Source: Planococcus sp. MER TA 32b (GTDB taxonomy: Bacteria; Bacillota; Bacilli; Bacillales_A; Planococcaceae). From it: a stretch of 64,000 nt of DNA. Position 1 is the first letter of the stretch. The number at the start of each line of letters is the position of its first letter. Location: positions 1,674,001 through 1,738,000 of the forward strand of contig JAMCAN010000001.1 of assembly GCA_023715185.1 (NCBI GenBank), read 5' to 3'. The notes below the pieces were generated by a model. The model was not told the DNA's origin and did not search any database. It was given only the letters and a program-made list of their open reading frames with translations. Positions 9,506-19,154 of this stretch are shown one piece after another. Position numbers and translations under genes: made by a program.

Positions 9506-10366
9506 TCATTTTGTCTCCGCTAATCCTCTTTCAGCCGAAAGAAGCGTATTTTCCATCAGCATTGCGATGGTCATAGGACCGACGCCTCCTGGTACAGGCG
9601 TAACATAAGAAGCAGTTTCCAGGACGTCTTCAAAATCAACGTCTCCGCATAGCTTGCCATTTTCGTCCCGGTTCATGCCGACGTCGATGACGACAGCTCC
9701 AGGCTTTATATAATCTTTACCCAGAAATTTCGCGCGACCGACAGCGGACACCAGAATATCCGCAGAGCGGGTATATTCGGCCAAACCGGCAGTTCTGGAA
9801 TGGCAATAGGTGACAGTTGCATCCCTTTGCAGCAGAAGCTGACCCGCCGGCTTACCGACAATATTGCTTCTGCCGATGACAACCGCATGCTTGCCTGCTG
9901 GCTCGATTCCGTATTCTTCAAGCAGTTTCATGATTCCGTGCGGAGTGCACGGCAAAAAAGCTTCCCGCCCTATCATCATGTTTCCTACTGACACGGGATG
10001 GAAACCGTCGACATCTTTTTCAGGATCGATCGCCAGTATCACTTTAAATTCATCGATATGCCCCGGAAGCGGCAACTGCACAAGAATGCCGTGGATTTCA
10101 GGGTCATTGTTCAAATTACGGATCACTTCCAATAGTTCATCTTCTCCGAATGACTCCGGGAACTGCAATAAATCAGAACGCATGCCAAGAGCTTCACATG
10201 TCCTCTTTTTATTTTTCACATATGTATGGGACGCCGGGTTGTCACCGATCAGAACGACCGCTAATCCCGGAATGATTCCTTTTGATGCTAATCGTTCCAC
10301 GCGAAGTGCTATTTGGCTTTTGATTTTCTGGCTGGTGGCTTTTCCATCGATTAAAGTGGCTGACAA
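9506..10366 (-). CDS. folD: Methylenetetrahydrofolate dehydrogenase / cyclohydrolase FolD
   Basis: This 286-residue bifunctional enzyme interconverts 5,10-methylene-THF and 10-formyl-THF with NADP. Active-site motif [17 protein letters not shown] contains the catalytic Tyr and Lys. [11 protein letters not shown] and the NADP-binding [17 protein letters not shown] are present, and [18 protein letters not shown] ends the domain. It follows nusB by 15 bp and precedes xseA, as in Bacillus. Confidence 0.97.
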   Translation of the reverse strand: MSATLIDGKATSQKIKSQIALRVERLASKGIIPGLAVVLIGDNPASHTYVKNKKRTCEALGMRSDLLQFPESFGEDELLEVIRNLNNDPEIHGILVQLPLPGHIDEFKVILAIDPEKDVDGFHPVSVGNMMIGREAFLPCTPHGIMKLLEEYGIEPAGKHAVVIGRSNIVGKPAGQLLLQRDATVTYCHSRTAGLAEYTRSADILVSAVGRAKFLGKDYIKPGAVVIDVGMNRDENGKLCGDVDFEDVLETASYVTPVPGGVGPMTIAMLMENTLLSAERGLAETK

Positions 10367-10381
10367 GTAAATCCCCCCAAA

Positions 10382-10771
10382 TTAATTTTCTAGTTCATCT
10401 GTAAACTTCGATAAAACGCCATTGACGAAACGGCTTGATTTTTCGTCACCGAAGGTTTTGCTCAGTTCAATCGCTTCGTTCATGATGACACGTGACGGAG
10501 CATCTTCCATATACGTCAGTTCAAAGACCGCCATGCGCAGGATTGTACGTTCGATTTTCGGCAGCCTCTCCAACGACCAATTTTCCAGGTGCCCTTTCAA
10601 TTTCTCGTCAATGTCAGCCATATTTGTATGGGTTCCTTCGACCAGGAGGGCGTAAAAATTATCGCTCTCTCCGTCCATTACGTGCTCGATCGCTTCCGCC
10701 ATCGTCAGTTCCGTGCCCTCCAATTGAAATAATGTCTGGAGCGCTTTTTCGCGTGCTTCATGTCGTTTCAT
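10382..10771 (-). CDS. nusB: Transcription antitermination factor NusB
   Basis: This 129-residue NusB begins MKRHEAREKALQTLFQLE and has the C-terminal signature VIMNEAIELSKTFGDEKS then RFVNGVLSKF. It binds boxA RNA with NusE (S10) in rRNA antitermination. It is separated from the upstream asp23 gene by a terminator, so it probably has its own promoter within 10772-10923, and is followed closely by folD. Confidence 0.96.
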   Translation of the reverse strand: MKRHEAREKALQTLFQLEGTELTMAEAIEHVMDGESDNFYALLVEGTHTNMADIDEKLKGHLENWSLERLPKIERTILRMAVFELTYMEDAPSRVIMNEAIELSKTFGDEKSSRFVNGVLSKFTDELEN

Positions 10772-10913
10772 AATAAACCCGGTCTCCTTTTCACTGCTAA
10801 TTACCCCTCATTATACAGATAATCCACCGGAACTTCCATGTTTGAAATGTTCGGAAAATAAGAGCATGTGGCTGCAGCTGACAGCTCATACGATTAAAAG
10901 ATCTCTGCAAACC

Positions 10914-10948
10914 AAAAAAAACCGCCCCTCACTATATGGTGACGGGGC
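10914..10948 (-). terminator. Terminator after the Asp23-family gene
   Basis: GCCCCGTCAC / GTGAGGGGC hairpin with one bulge, followed on the minus strand by eight T. It closes the accB-accC-asp23 unit. Confidence 0.9.
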
Positions 10949-10961
10949 AGGCTCTTCCTTA

Positions 10962-11360
10962 TCAGTCGATATTTTGTTGAGACTCGAACTGAATGCCTGT
11001 AATATGGACATTCACTTCCTGCGTCTGCAGAGAAGTCATGTTTTCGAGTGTCTGGCGGACCTGTTCCTGGATTTTTTGCGCAGTTTGTGGAATCGATACG
11101 CCATAATTGATGACACAATAGACATCAATCATCAAACCGTCAGCCGCAAGTTCGGTTTTCACACCTTTGCCATGCACTTTTTTGCCAAGGCGTTCGACAA
11201 CGCCTGACGCAAAATTGCCGCGCATACTGGCAACCCCTTCAATATCGGAAGCTGCAATGCTCGCGATGATTTCAAGAACTTCAGGAGCTACTTCAATATT
11301 TCCGAGATCCTGCTTGTTTGTCGGTTTCATTTTTACATATGGAATCGTTTTTTCTGCCAT
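10962..11360 (-). CDS. Asp23/Gls24 family envelope stress protein (YqhY)
   Basis: This 132-residue member of the Asp23 family (DUF322) has the typical ASDIEGVASMRGNFASGV and INYGVSIPQTAQKIQEQVRQ. It is the orthologue by position of B. subtilis YqhY, next to accC. YqhY is thought to affect acetyl-CoA carboxylase activity; that link is supported here only by operon position. It lies 14 bp after accC. No membrane anchor is visible. Confidence 0.93.
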   Translation of the reverse strand: MAEKTIPYVKMKPTNKQDLGNIEVAPEVLEIIASIAASDIEGVASMRGNFASGVVERLGKKVHGKGVKTELAADGLMIDVYCVINYGVSIPQTAQKIQEQVRQTLENMTSLQTQEVNVHITGIQFESQQNID

Positions 11361-11374
11361 TGTGACATTCCTCC

Positions 11375-12730
11375 CTAGGAATTCAATACATCGTATTTCT
11401 CAAGGAATTTCGTGTTGAAATCTCCAGATTTGAAAACTTCGTGATCCATCAATTTCAAATGGAACGGGATTGTCGTGAAGACGCCTTCGATGACAAATTC
11501 ACCGAGTGCGCGCTTCATTTTGGCAACCGCCTCTTCACGTGTATCAGCGTATGTGATCAATTTCGCAACCATGGAATCATAATACGGCGGAATGCTGTAG
11601 CCGGAATACATTGCGGAATCGATGCGGACACCGAGGCCGCCTGGCGGAAGATACATATCCACACGCCCAGCTGATGGCATGAAGTTCTTCGCTGGATTTT
11701 CAGCGTTGATGCGGCATTCTATCGACCAGCCTTTGAAGGTGATATCTTCCTGGGCAAAACTCAAAGTTTCACCGGAAGCCACCCGCAATTGCTGTTGGAT
11801 AAGATCCACGCCGGTGATCATTTCCGTCACAGGATGTTCCACCTGGATTCGCGTGTTCATTTCCATGAAATAGAATTTTTGGTTTACAGCATCAAAGATG
11901 AATTCCACAGTGCCAGCTCCGCGGTAGTCCACTGCAAGAGCGGCTTTAACTGCGGCTTCGCCCATTTCAGCGCGAAGTTCAGGCGATAATGCAGGTGATG
12001 GGGCTTCCTCCACCAATTTTTGCATGCGGCGCTGGATCGAACAGTCACGCTCTCCAAGATGGACAGCGTTGCCATGTGAATCTGCCAGTACCTGAATTTC
12101 GATATGGCGGAAATCTTCGATGAATTTTTCAATATATACGCCTGGATTGCCAAATGCGGCAGCAGCTTCTTTCTGGGTCATGCGCAGGCCGGTGATGAAA
12201 TCTTCACGGCTTCTTGCCACTCGGATCCCTTTTCCTCCGCCGCCGGCAGTCGCTTTGATGATGACCGGAAATCCGATTTTCTCAGCGATTTCAAGGCCGT
12301 CCTCTTCACTTGCCACGATGCCTGTAGAACCTGGAACAACCGGGACGCCCGCTTTTCGCATGGTTTCGCGCGCAACATCCTTTGTGCCCATTTTCGAGAT
12401 TGCATCAGATGTCGGTCCGATGAACATGATATCGCATTCTTCGCATAGCTCAGCGAAACTCGCATTTTCCGCTAAAAAGCCGTATCCGGGATGAATGCCG
12501 TCACAATTCGTCAGTTTTGCGACGCTGATGATATTGGAAAAGTTCAAATAGCTGTCTTTCGATAATTTAGGGCCGATGCAATAAGCTTCGTCCGCTAATT
12601 CGACGTGCAATGCCTCTTTATCCGCTTCGGAATAAACAGCGACAGTTTCGATATCCATTTCCTTGCATGCGCGGATAATGCGTACTGCAATTTCACCGCG
12701 ATTGGCTATTAATACTTTTTTCATCGTCAT
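11375..12730 (-). CDS. accC: Acetyl-CoA carboxylase biotin carboxylase subunit
   Basis: This 451-residue ATP-grasp enzyme carboxylates the biotin on AccB, the first step of malonyl-CoA formation. N-terminus [23 protein letters not shown]-binding [17 protein letters not shown], active site [15 protein letters not shown] and C-terminal [13 protein letters not shown] segment are present. Two ATGs lie three codons apart; the first is better spaced from its GGGGGA ribosome site. It follows accB by 19 bp. Confidence 0.98.
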   Translation of the reverse strand: MTMKKVLIANRGEIAVRIIRACKEMDIETVAVYSEADKEALHVELADEAYCIGPKLSKDSYLNFSNIISVAKLTNCDGIHPGYGFLAENASFAELCEECDIMFIGPTSDAISKMGTKDVARETMRKAGVPVVPGSTGIVASEEDGLEIAEKIGFPVIIKATAGGGGKGIRVARSREDFITGLRMTQKEAAAAFGNPGVYIEKFIEDFRHIEIQVLADSHGNAVHLGERDCSIQRRMQKLVEEAPSPALSPELRAEMGEAAVKAALAVDYRGAGTVEFIFDAVNQKFYFMEMNTRIQVEHPVTEMITGVDLIQQQLRVASGETLSFAQEDITFKGWSIECRINAENPAKNFMPSAGRVDMYLPPGGLGVRIDSAMYSGYSIPPYYDSMVAKLITYADTREEAVAKMKRALGEFVIEGVFTTIPFHLKLMDHEVFKSGDFNTKFLEKYDVLNS

Positions 12731-12749
12731 TGGTCAGATCCCCCTTCCC

Positions 12750-13262
12750 TCAGTTTGTTTTAACGAGGAATAAAGGCTGGCCATATTCGACGAGTTGTCC
12801 GTCTTTTACAAGAATTTCAGCAATTTCCCCATCCACTTCCGCTTCAATTTCATTGAAAAGTTTCATGGCTTCCACGATGCAAACAACTTGCTCAGCGGAA
12901 ACTTTCGTACCAACCTGTACATACGCCGGTTCGTCAGGAGATGGTGACTGATAGAATGTTCCTACCATCGGAGACAGGATTTTGTGCATATTGGCATCAG
13001 AAGTTTCAGCTGAAGCAGGCTGTTCTGCTTTCTCTTCCTTAGCTGGCGCCTCAGAAACGGCCGGAGCTGCAGGTGCTGCCGGAGCTGCTGGAGCTTGAGG
13101 AGCCTGTGGAACTGCAGGAGCAGCTTGTACTGCTGAATTTTCTGCCGATACCCCTCCATTTTTCTTCAGCTTGATTTTTGTGCCTTCTGTTTCATATGTG
13201 AATTCGTTGATGGATGAACCATCAACCAACTTTATAATTTCGCGGATTTCTTGAATTTTCAA
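12750..13262 (-). CDS. accB: Biotin carboxyl carrier protein of acetyl-CoA carboxylase
   Basis: This 170-residue BCCP has an N-terminal helix [20 protein letters not shown], an Ala/Pro-rich flexible linker (about 40-75) and a C-terminal biotinyl domain (about 92-170) with biotin attachment Lys in [16 protein letters not shown]. The start codon is TTG, preceded by AGTAGGG. In sporulating bacilli the spoIIIA operon lies upstream of accB; here only a repeat element separates it from efp. Confidence 0.96.
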   Translation of the reverse strand: MKIQEIREIIKLVDGSSINEFTYETEGTKIKLKKNGGVSAENSAVQAAPAVPQAPQAPAAPAAPAAPAVSEAPAKEEKAEQPASAETSDANMHKILSPMVGTFYQSPSPDEPAYVQVGTKVSAEQVVCIVEAMKLFNEIEAEVDGEIAEILVKDGQLVEYGQPLFLVKTN

Positions 13263-13361
13263 ATTACCCTACTCCCCTTATGTACAAAATTTATTTGAGT
13301 GACAAACAATATACAGCCTTTTTATAGTAACGGCCCCCGGCTAAGGAGGCCTTTACCTTAC

Positions 13362-13442
13362 AGCAGAAGCGACCCCGCTCTTCGGGATATAAGTCAAATC
13401 CTCTTATGCCTTTCAGAGCTTAACGGGTGCCGTCGCTTTTCT
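13362..13442 (-). repeat. Palindromic repeat family 1, short unit at the missing spoIIIA locus
   Basis: Reverse-orientation copy directly after efp. On the minus strand it has AAAAGCGACGGCACCCG, AGCTCTGAAAGGCATAAG and then CTTATATCCCGAAGAGC. The central variable part is only a few bases and the distal GGAGTCTGGACA end is missing. The rest of 13263-13361 holds no gene. Confidence 0.75.
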
Positions 13443-14003
13443 TTATTGTGCGCGTGAAACGTAGGAAGCGTCAGTCGTGTTGATGATCAATTGATCGCCT
13501 TCGTTCACAAAGAATGGCACCTGAACGGTCAAACCTGTCGAAAGATGCGCAGGCTTTGTACCGCCGCTTGCCGTATCACCTTTGATCCCCGGATCTGTTT
13601 CAGTCACGGTAAGAACCACTGTGTTCGGCAATTCAACCCCTAAAACTTCACCTTGGAATTGAATAACTTGTACTTCCATATTTTCCTGGAGGAATTTCAA
13701 TTCATATTCAATGCTTTTTTCCGGCAATTCAATCTGATCATACGTTTCAGTATCCATGAACGCATGGACATCGCCGTTTGCATACAGATATTGCATCTTT
13801 TTGTTGTCGATTTGTGCTTTGGCAACTTTTTCACCTGCGCGGAAAGTCTTCTCCGTCACACTTCCGGTACGAAGATTACGCAATTTCGAACGGACGAATG
13901 CCGCCCCTTTACCCGGTTTCACGTGCTGGAATTCCATTACGCGCCAGATGCCGCCGTCTACTTCAATTGTTACGCCTGTTTTAAAATCATTTACAGAAAT
14001 CAT
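13443..14003 (-). CDS. efp: Elongation factor P
   Basis: This 186-residue EF-P has three beta-barrel domains. It rescues ribosomes stalled on polyproline. The modifiable loop is [10 protein letters not shown]; the Lys in PGKG is the site that receives 5-aminopentanol in B. subtilis. C-terminal [20 protein letters not shown] is typical. It follows pepQ by 16 bp. Confidence 0.98.
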   Translation of the reverse strand: MISVNDFKTGVTIEVDGGIWRVMEFQHVKPGKGAAFVRSKLRNLRTGSVTEKTFRAGEKVAKAQIDNKKMQYLYANGDVHAFMDTETYDQIELPEKSIEYELKFLQENMEVQVIQFQGEVLGVELPNTVVLTVTETDPGIKGDTASGGTKPAHLSTGLTVQVPFFVNEGDQLIINTTDASYVSRAQ

Positions 14004-14019
14004 TTAATTTCCTCCGTTT

Positions 14020-15087
14020 TTATAAAATGCGAAGCTCTTTTGAAGACTTGGTCAGTCTTTCGTTTCCGGACTCGGTAATCAGTATATCATCTTCGATGCG
14101 CACTCCGCCAATACCCGGCAAATAAATTCCCGGTTCAACCGTCACAGCCATGCCCGGTTCAAGGACTGCTTGCGACTTGAATGAAAGAGCTGGCCCCTCA
14201 TGAACTTCGAGGCCGATGCCATGTCCAGTGGAATGGCCGAATGCATCGCCATATCCTTTTGATTTGATATAATCTCTGCCGATTGCATCAGCATCGAATC
14301 CAGTCATTCCTGGACCGATTTTTTCAACGCCCATTTCCTGCGCTTCCAGCACAACCTGGTAGATTTCTTTCAGTTTTTCTGATGGTTCACCGATCGATAC
14401 AGTCCGCGTGATATCAGAAATATAGCCTTTATACAAAGCGCCGAAATCCATGGTGACGAAATCGCCGGATTCGATTACTTTGTCGGAGGCGACACCGTGC
14501 GGCAATGCCGAACGGTAGCCTGAGGCAACGATGATGTCGAATGAAGATGATGTCGCGCCCTGCTTGCGCATGAAGAATTCCAATTCGTTTGAAACTTCAA
14601 GCTCGGTCATGCCCGGTTTGATGAAAGTACAGATGTATTCGAATGTATCATCCGCGATTTTTGCTGCAGCTTTCAGGATTTCCACTTCTCCCGGTGTTTT
14701 GATCATCCGTATTTTTTCGATGATACCGCTTACCGGCTTTAACTCCACATCCATTTTTTCACCATATTGTTCAAACGATGAATATGTAACAAAGTCTTTT
14801 TCGAAACTCAGTGTTTTCACACCTAATTTTTTCACTTGTTCAGCAGCCTCTTCCAGCAGGTTTGTTTTTGCCTGGATTATTTCAAAACCTTTTATTTGGT
14901 CCGCTGCCTGTTCGGTATAGCGGAAATCCGTGATGAAAAGCGCGCTGTCTTTAGTGACGATCGCCAATCCCGAAGAACCTGTGAATTCTGTGATGTAGCG
15001 AAGATTGAATTCGCTTGTGATCAGGAAAGTCTCAATTTCGTTTTGTGCCATTTCGTTGCGAAGTTTTTGCAGTTTCAAAATAGTCAT
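14020..15087 (-). CDS. M24 family Xaa-Pro dipeptidase (YqhT)
   Basis: This 355-residue protein has an N-terminal creatinase-like domain (1-125) and a C-terminal M24 pita-bread domain. The metal ligands are visible: FVTMDFGALYKGYISDITRT (two Asp), HSTGHGIGLEVHEGP (His), VTVEPGIYL and GGVRIEDDILIT (two Glu). It removes N-terminal residues before proline from peptides and is cytoplasmic. Its ATG overlaps the aroQ stop. The name pepQ is often applied, but the exact substrate is not known. Confidence 0.93.
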   Translation of the reverse strand: MTILKLQKLRNEMAQNEIETFLITSEFNLRYITEFTGSSGLAIVTKDSALFITDFRYTEQAADQIKGFEIIQAKTNLLEEAAEQVKKLGVKTLSFEKDFVTYSSFEQYGEKMDVELKPVSGIIEKIRMIKTPGEVEILKAAAKIADDTFEYICTFIKPGMTELEVSNELEFFMRKQGATSSSFDIIVASGYRSALPHGVASDKVIESGDFVTMDFGALYKGYISDITRTVSIGEPSEKLKEIYQVVLEAQEMGVEKIGPGMTGFDADAIGRDYIKSKGYGDAFGHSTGHGIGLEVHEGPALSFKSQAVLEPGMAVTVEPGIYLPGIGGVRIEDDILITESGNERLTKSSKELRIL

Positions 15088-15533
15088 CCTCTCTGATTTC
15101 GTAAAAGCAAGGCATGCAGACCCAGGAAATAGACATCTTTTCCGAAACCCGTGATCTGCCCTTCCACTACCGGCGCCAAATAGGAATGGTGGCGGAATTC
15201 TTCTCGTTTGTGAACATTTGAAATATGTACTTCTATAACGGGTACTTGAATGGAAGCGATGGCATCGCGGATAGCAACGCTGGTATGTGTATAAGCTCCC
15301 GCATTCAGAACCACGCCGTCAAGATTCTGGCGTTCCGCCTGTTGAAGCCAATCAATAATTTCACCTTCATGATTGGACTGGCTGCAGGTCAATTCAATGC
15401 CATTGGCGAATGCGAATTGTTCCAGCTCATGTTCCAATTCAGCAAGTGTAAATGTGCCATATGCATCCGGCTCCCTTTTGCCCAGCCGGTTCAAATTGGG
15501 CCCATTCAAAATTAATGCGCGCATCTTCTTCAC
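15084..15533 (-). CDS. aroQ: Type II 3-dehydroquinate dehydratase
   Basis: This 149-residue dodecameric-type enzyme converts 3-dehydroquinate to 3-dehydroshikimate. LILNGPNLNRLGKREPDAYG holds the catalytic Tyr and Arg on the flexible lid, LNAGAYTHTSVAIRDAI the substrate-binding Asn and Thr, and EVHISNVHKREEFRHHSY the catalytic His. It is the first gene of the aroQ-pepQ-efp unit. The type II form (YqhS) is the one expected at this locus. Confidence 0.96.
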   Translation of the reverse strand: MKKMRALILNGPNLNRLGKREPDAYGTFTLAELEHELEQFAFANGIELTCSQSNHEGEIIDWLQQAERQNLDGVVLNAGAYTHTSVAIRDAIASIQVPVIEVHISNVHKREEFRHHSYLAPVVEGQITGFGKDVYFLGLHALLLRNQRG

Positions 15534-15805
15534 TCCCCGTCGGTAACTTCTACATTATTTTATCATACGAGTGGAATCGAGCAACTATAAGCGGAAAATT
15601 GAACGTTCCTGTAAACCAGGATTTATCTCCATATGAAAAAGCGGAAGCTTGTCGAAAAACATCAATTTCTTTAAACATTTCGCTGCAGGCGGACACGCTC
15701 CGCAGGGAGCTGCCTGCTGCTGCATTCTATATCTGAAGAGGTGTTTGACTATTTTTCTCAGAAAACCAAACTAGTTAAATTACTTCTTTATCGAAGTTGA
15801 AACTA

Positions 15806-16040
15806 AGATATGGAGCAAACCAGCGAGACTCCCAAGGGATTAGAAAACGGAGTTGGGTTTCCAACTCCGTTTCGAGCGAAGTGCTGAGATCCACTCGGGC
15901 GAAGGGAACCGAGACCGAGTTAGCTAAGAGTTGGCCGAAGCGGGCGAGGACAAGTCTTTGCGACGAAGCTAGCGAAGCGATGCAGGAGCACGGGTTTTCG
16001 CAAGCCCCAAGGAAAGCGAAGCTGTTTTGCGGAATATCAA
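15806..16040 (+). repeat. Dispersed repeat family 2, long copy
   Basis: The 579-bp gap 15534-16112 holds no credible gene. Within it, 15965-16028 shares a near-identical block (GAAGCTAGCGAAGCGATGCA, GGAGCACGGGTT, GGAAAGCGAAGCTGTTTT) with an inverted copy at 49426-49476. The wider segment (GCGAGACTCCCAAGGG, GGAAAGCGAAGC, ATATCAAC) resembles intergenic repeats common in Bacillaceae; that comparison is from memory. A perfect ACGGAGTTGG/CCAACTCCGT hairpin sits at about 15847-15870. Confidence 0.65.
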
Positions 16041-16073
16041 CTGCTTATATTTATTTGTTTCTCAACAACATGA

Positions 16074-16101
16074 AAAAGCGGAAGCCGAGGCTTCCGCTTT
16101 T
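16074..16101 (-). terminator. Terminator of nrdJ
   Basis: AAAAGCGGAAGC / GCTTCCGCTTTT palindrome, symmetric and so usable on either strand, just past the nrdJ stop. Confidence 0.75.
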
Positions 16102-16112
16102 CAGTCTTCAAT

Positions 16113-18671
16113 TTATAGTCCACATTTCAATTGCGCTGAGCAATTGGTGCAAGTGTTGCAGCCGCCCATTTCCTCGACTGTCCCTTTGCGGCAGACCGGA
16201 CAAGTATCGCCCACTTCTGAACCGATTGTGACATTTGTTGAGCGAAGATCCTGGATGGTATCGATCAAAACGATCGGACGTTTAGTCTGCACTTCTTCCG
16301 GCGCTTCATCTTCAAATGTATTTTCTTCTGCTTTCAATGTCAGCACCTGGGAATCACGGCTTCCGTCAACATAGACCGTTCCGCCTTTAGCGCCGCCTTT
16401 GTAAAGACGTTCGTAGACGCCTTCCACTTGTTCGACAGTATATCCACGCGGTGCGTTGACTGTCTTCGAAATGGAGGAATCGATCCAGCGCTGGATGATG
16501 CACTGCACATCAGCGTGGGCTTCCGGCGCCAGATCCATCGATGTAACGAATGCTTTCGGAAGGTTTTCTTCATCAGCTTCCGGGTTATTCTTCAAATATT
16601 CACGGACGATATCCGCTTTCACTTCGATGAACTTGCCCAGGCGTCCACTGCGGTAGTATGTGAATGAATAATATGGCTCAAGCCCTGTGGAGACGCCAAC
16701 CATGGTTCCGGTGGATCCTGTAGGTGCAACCGTCAGCAAATGCGAGTTGCGGATACCGTTTGCCAGGATGCCTTCGCGAACTTCTTCCGGCATGCCCTGC
16801 ATAAATCCGGTTTCTGTGAACGCTTTGCGAAGAGCGGCTGTCTGCTCTTCCGTTTCCCCTTCAAGGAATGGGAAACTTCCGCGTTCCGCAGCCAGTTCAG
16901 TCGAAACTTCATAAGCCGCAACCGCGATAGTTTTGAAAATCTGATCAACGAGCTCATTGCCTTCAGGCGAACCGTATTCTTTGTCGCAGTAGATCAATAG
17001 ATCGGCAAGCCCCATGACCCCTAGGCCCACACGGCGTTCACCGAGTGCCTGGATACGATTCTCTTCCAGGAAATACGGAGTTGCATCAATTACGTTATCC
17101 TGCATGCGAACACCGACACGCACTGTTTCTTTCAGCGATTCAAAATCAACTTCTTTTGTTTTCGGATCTGCAAACTGCGCCAGGTTTACTGCAGCCAGGT
17201 TACAAACTGAATAAGGCGCTAAAGGCTGCTCGCCGCAAGGGTTTGTGGCCACAACTTTTTGGCCGTATGCTTTGGCATTCGTTTTTTCATTGGCGTTGTC
17301 GATGAAGAAAATGCCTGGTTCCGCTGAATACGTGGCGCAAACATTGATAAGGTTCCATAGATCGCGCGCTTTCATCGTGCGGTATGTGCGGACTTTATGG
17401 CCCATCCGTTCCCATTCGCGTACATCTCCGATTTCCTGCCATTTTTCATTGTAGACAGCCATTTCTTCTTTTGAATAAGATTCTACAGCCGGGAAACGCA
17501 AATCGAAATCTTCATCATTTTCAACAGCTGCCATGAAGTCGCTTGTCAATGTTACAGATATATTCGCCCCTGTCAGGAATTCTTCGTTGTGGACCGAATA
17601 GGTGCCGCCGTCACGCAGCTTCGTTTCCGCGTCACGCATGATCTTCTCGTTGAATCCGCCCATGCCTGGAATCGACCGGTAGTTAAGGACGCCCTGGTAC
17701 ATCGCTTCTTCTTGTTCCGTCAACGGTTTGAACTTCAATTTATCTTTTGCCAGTTTCTTGATCGTTTCATCTTCCGTGTTTTCAATCAGGTATCTGAGGA
17801 TACGCGGATTCTGCATTTTGGAAATGATGAATTCCGCAATGTCCGGATGCCAGTCGGCAAGCATGATCATTTGTGCTCCGCGGCGTGAACCGCCTTGTTC
17901 GACCAGATGAGTAAGTTTGGCGATATCATCAAGCCACGAAACGGATCCGGATGATTTGCCGTTTACGCCCCGCGCCAATGTATTGCGGGGGCGTAAAGTT
18001 GATCCATTCGTTCCGACTCCACCGCCGCGGCTCATAATTTCCATCACTTGTTTCCGGTGATCGGAAATGCCTTCGCGCGAATCCGCGACAAACGGCATTA
18101 CATAACAATTGAAATAAGTGACATCTGTATCTGCTCCCGCTCCATAAAGGACGCGTCCAGCAGGAATGAACTTCAGGCCTACAAGCTGTTCATAGAATTT
18201 ATCGAACCATTCCTTGCGTTTTTCTTCCGTCTTTTCAACAGATGAAAGACCCGCCGCATTGCGTTTGGCAATCTGTTCGTAATAAACCTCCAAGGGTTTT
18301 TCGATAACGTCAAGCGATCTTACAACAATACCGTTTTCAAGATCATCCTGGTTATCGATTGCGCTGCGGTAATCTTCTTCGATCCAAACTTCCGCCTGAT
18401 TCGCCGCCGGATTGACCGATACGATAAACCCTAATCCGCGAGCCGGGAATTTCGGGTCCTCTTTAACTGTAAGTACAACAAAATCTCCAGCTTTCAGAGT
18501 TTTCTTTTCCGTATCCTTAAATGAATAACGGTCGATCATGACTAACCTTGATACACCTTTATGTGTTGTCGACATATCCGGTGTGATCGGAAACACTTGC
18601 GGAAACTGTTCGATGTCCTTATTCAAAGCCTCAGGATTTAACGTAAAAACAGAATTAGTTGCAGAAACCAT
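16113..18671 (-). CDS. nrdJ: Adenosylcobalamin-dependent (class II) ribonucleotide reductase
   Basis: This 852-residue NrdJ reduces ribonucleotides using a B12-derived thiyl radical, without oxygen. Active-site Cys motifs are FNCYVMPF (first redox Cys) and TNPCGEQPLAPYSVCNLAAV (radical and second redox Cys). RVGLGVMGLADLLIYCDKEY and TVAPTGSTGTMVGVSTGLEP are catalytic-core signatures. The C-terminus ends in a zinc-ribbon-like CPVCRKGTVEEMGGCNTCTN with further Cys residues that re-reduce the active site. The gene is monocistronic with two NrdR boxes upstream. No cobalamin riboswitch was recognised in the leader. Confidence 0.97.
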   Translation of the reverse strand: MVSATNSVFTLNPEALNKDIEQFPQVFPITPDMSTTHKGVSRLVMIDRYSFKDTEKKTLKAGDFVVLTVKEDPKFPARGLGFIVSVNPAANQAEVWIEEDYRSAIDNQDDLENGIVVRSLDVIEKPLEVYYEQIAKRNAAGLSSVEKTEEKRKEWFDKFYEQLVGLKFIPAGRVLYGAGADTDVTYFNCYVMPFVADSREGISDHRKQVMEIMSRGGGVGTNGSTLRPRNTLARGVNGKSSGSVSWLDDIAKLTHLVEQGGSRRGAQMIMLADWHPDIAEFIISKMQNPRILRYLIENTEDETIKKLAKDKLKFKPLTEQEEAMYQGVLNYRSIPGMGGFNEKIMRDAETKLRDGGTYSVHNEEFLTGANISVTLTSDFMAAVENDEDFDLRFPAVESYSKEEMAVYNEKWQEIGDVREWERMGHKVRTYRTMKARDLWNLINVCATYSAEPGIFFIDNANEKTNAKAYGQKVVATNPCGEQPLAPYSVCNLAAVNLAQFADPKTKEVDFESLKETVRVGVRMQDNVIDATPYFLEENRIQALGERRVGLGVMGLADLLIYCDKEYGSPEGNELVDQIFKTIAVAAYEVSTELAAERGSFPFLEGETEEQTAALRKAFTETGFMQGMPEEVREGILANGIRNSHLLTVAPTGSTGTMVGVSTGLEPYYSFTYYRSGRLGKFIEVKADIVREYLKNNPEADEENLPKAFVTSMDLAPEAHADVQCIIQRWIDSSISKTVNAPRGYTVEQVEGVYERLYKGGAKGGTVYVDGSRDSQVLTLKAEENTFEDEAPEEVQTKRPIVLIDTIQDLRSTNVTIGSEVGDTCPVCRKGTVEEMGGCNTCTNCSAQLKCGL

Positions 18672-18705
18672 TTGACAATTCCTCCTTTATATTATAAGAG
18701 CAAAC

Positions 18706-18749
18706 ACTATATATAGTATTAATACTTTTCCCATGATACTAGATATTGA
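18706..18749. promoter_or_regulatory. Tandem NrdR boxes upstream of nrdJ
   Basis: ACTATATATAGT (18706-18717) is a perfect palindrome fitting the NrdR box consensus. ACTAGATATTGA (18738-18749) is a weaker second box. They start exactly 32 bp apart, about three helical turns, the arrangement typical of NrdR targets. Confidence 0.75.
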
Positions 18750-19090
18750 AACCCGATTCCATAACAAAATTTTGATTCCACTTTTCTTTTTCTCAGAACC
18801 ATCACTGTGCCAGGGTTTGAAAGAACCCATAAATACAAAATGAGTCGAAAGTGATATTTTTTGCACCTATCCGTATTGAAACAGTTTTTTCAACATGACA
18901 AGCTGTAAAATCCCATCGTGTCTGCATTTTGCTTTCTCCAATTCAAAATATCCAAATATTGAATCCTTTATTATCTGTGACTCAAGCGGCTTGTCTCCCT
19001 TTGGCAATGATAAATTTTCATGATGGCGGAAATGTCCGGAATCTCCAAAATTTCACAGCATCGCCTCTTTTTCTCGCGCTTCGACTAATA
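18750..19090. other. Intergenic segment without a recognisable gene
   Basis: AT-rich divergent spacer between nrdJ and the rhodanese gene. The minus strand has an open frame at 18867-19052, with a possible TTG start at 19007, reading LPKGDKPLESQIIKDSIFG and onward to a stop after LKKLFQYG. No ribosome site or family match is seen, so it may be chance or a gene remnant. Confidence 0.4.
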
Positions 19091-19096
19091 TTGGCA

Positions 19097-19126
19097 TTGA
19101 ATTAAAAGACCCTTATCTCTTATAAT
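19097..19126 (+). promoter_or_regulatory. Sigma-A type promoter of the rhodanese gene
   Basis: TTGAAT, 18-bp spacer, TATAAT at 19121-19126. The start codon at 19155 follows an AAAGGGGAAAG ribosome site. Confidence 0.7.
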
Positions 19127-19154
19127 AAAGAGAGAATAGAAAGGGGAAAGACCA

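Noticed and set aside
15797..16231. Plus-strand frame of 144 codons in the aroQ-nrdJ gap
   Set aside because: It runs through repeat family 2 and the nrdJ terminator into antisense nrdJ; translated sequence has no domain or conserved pattern.
18672..19154. Possible cobalamin riboswitch ahead of nrdJ
   Set aside because: No B12-box-like block could be found on the nrdJ strand; the NrdR boxes explain regulation better.
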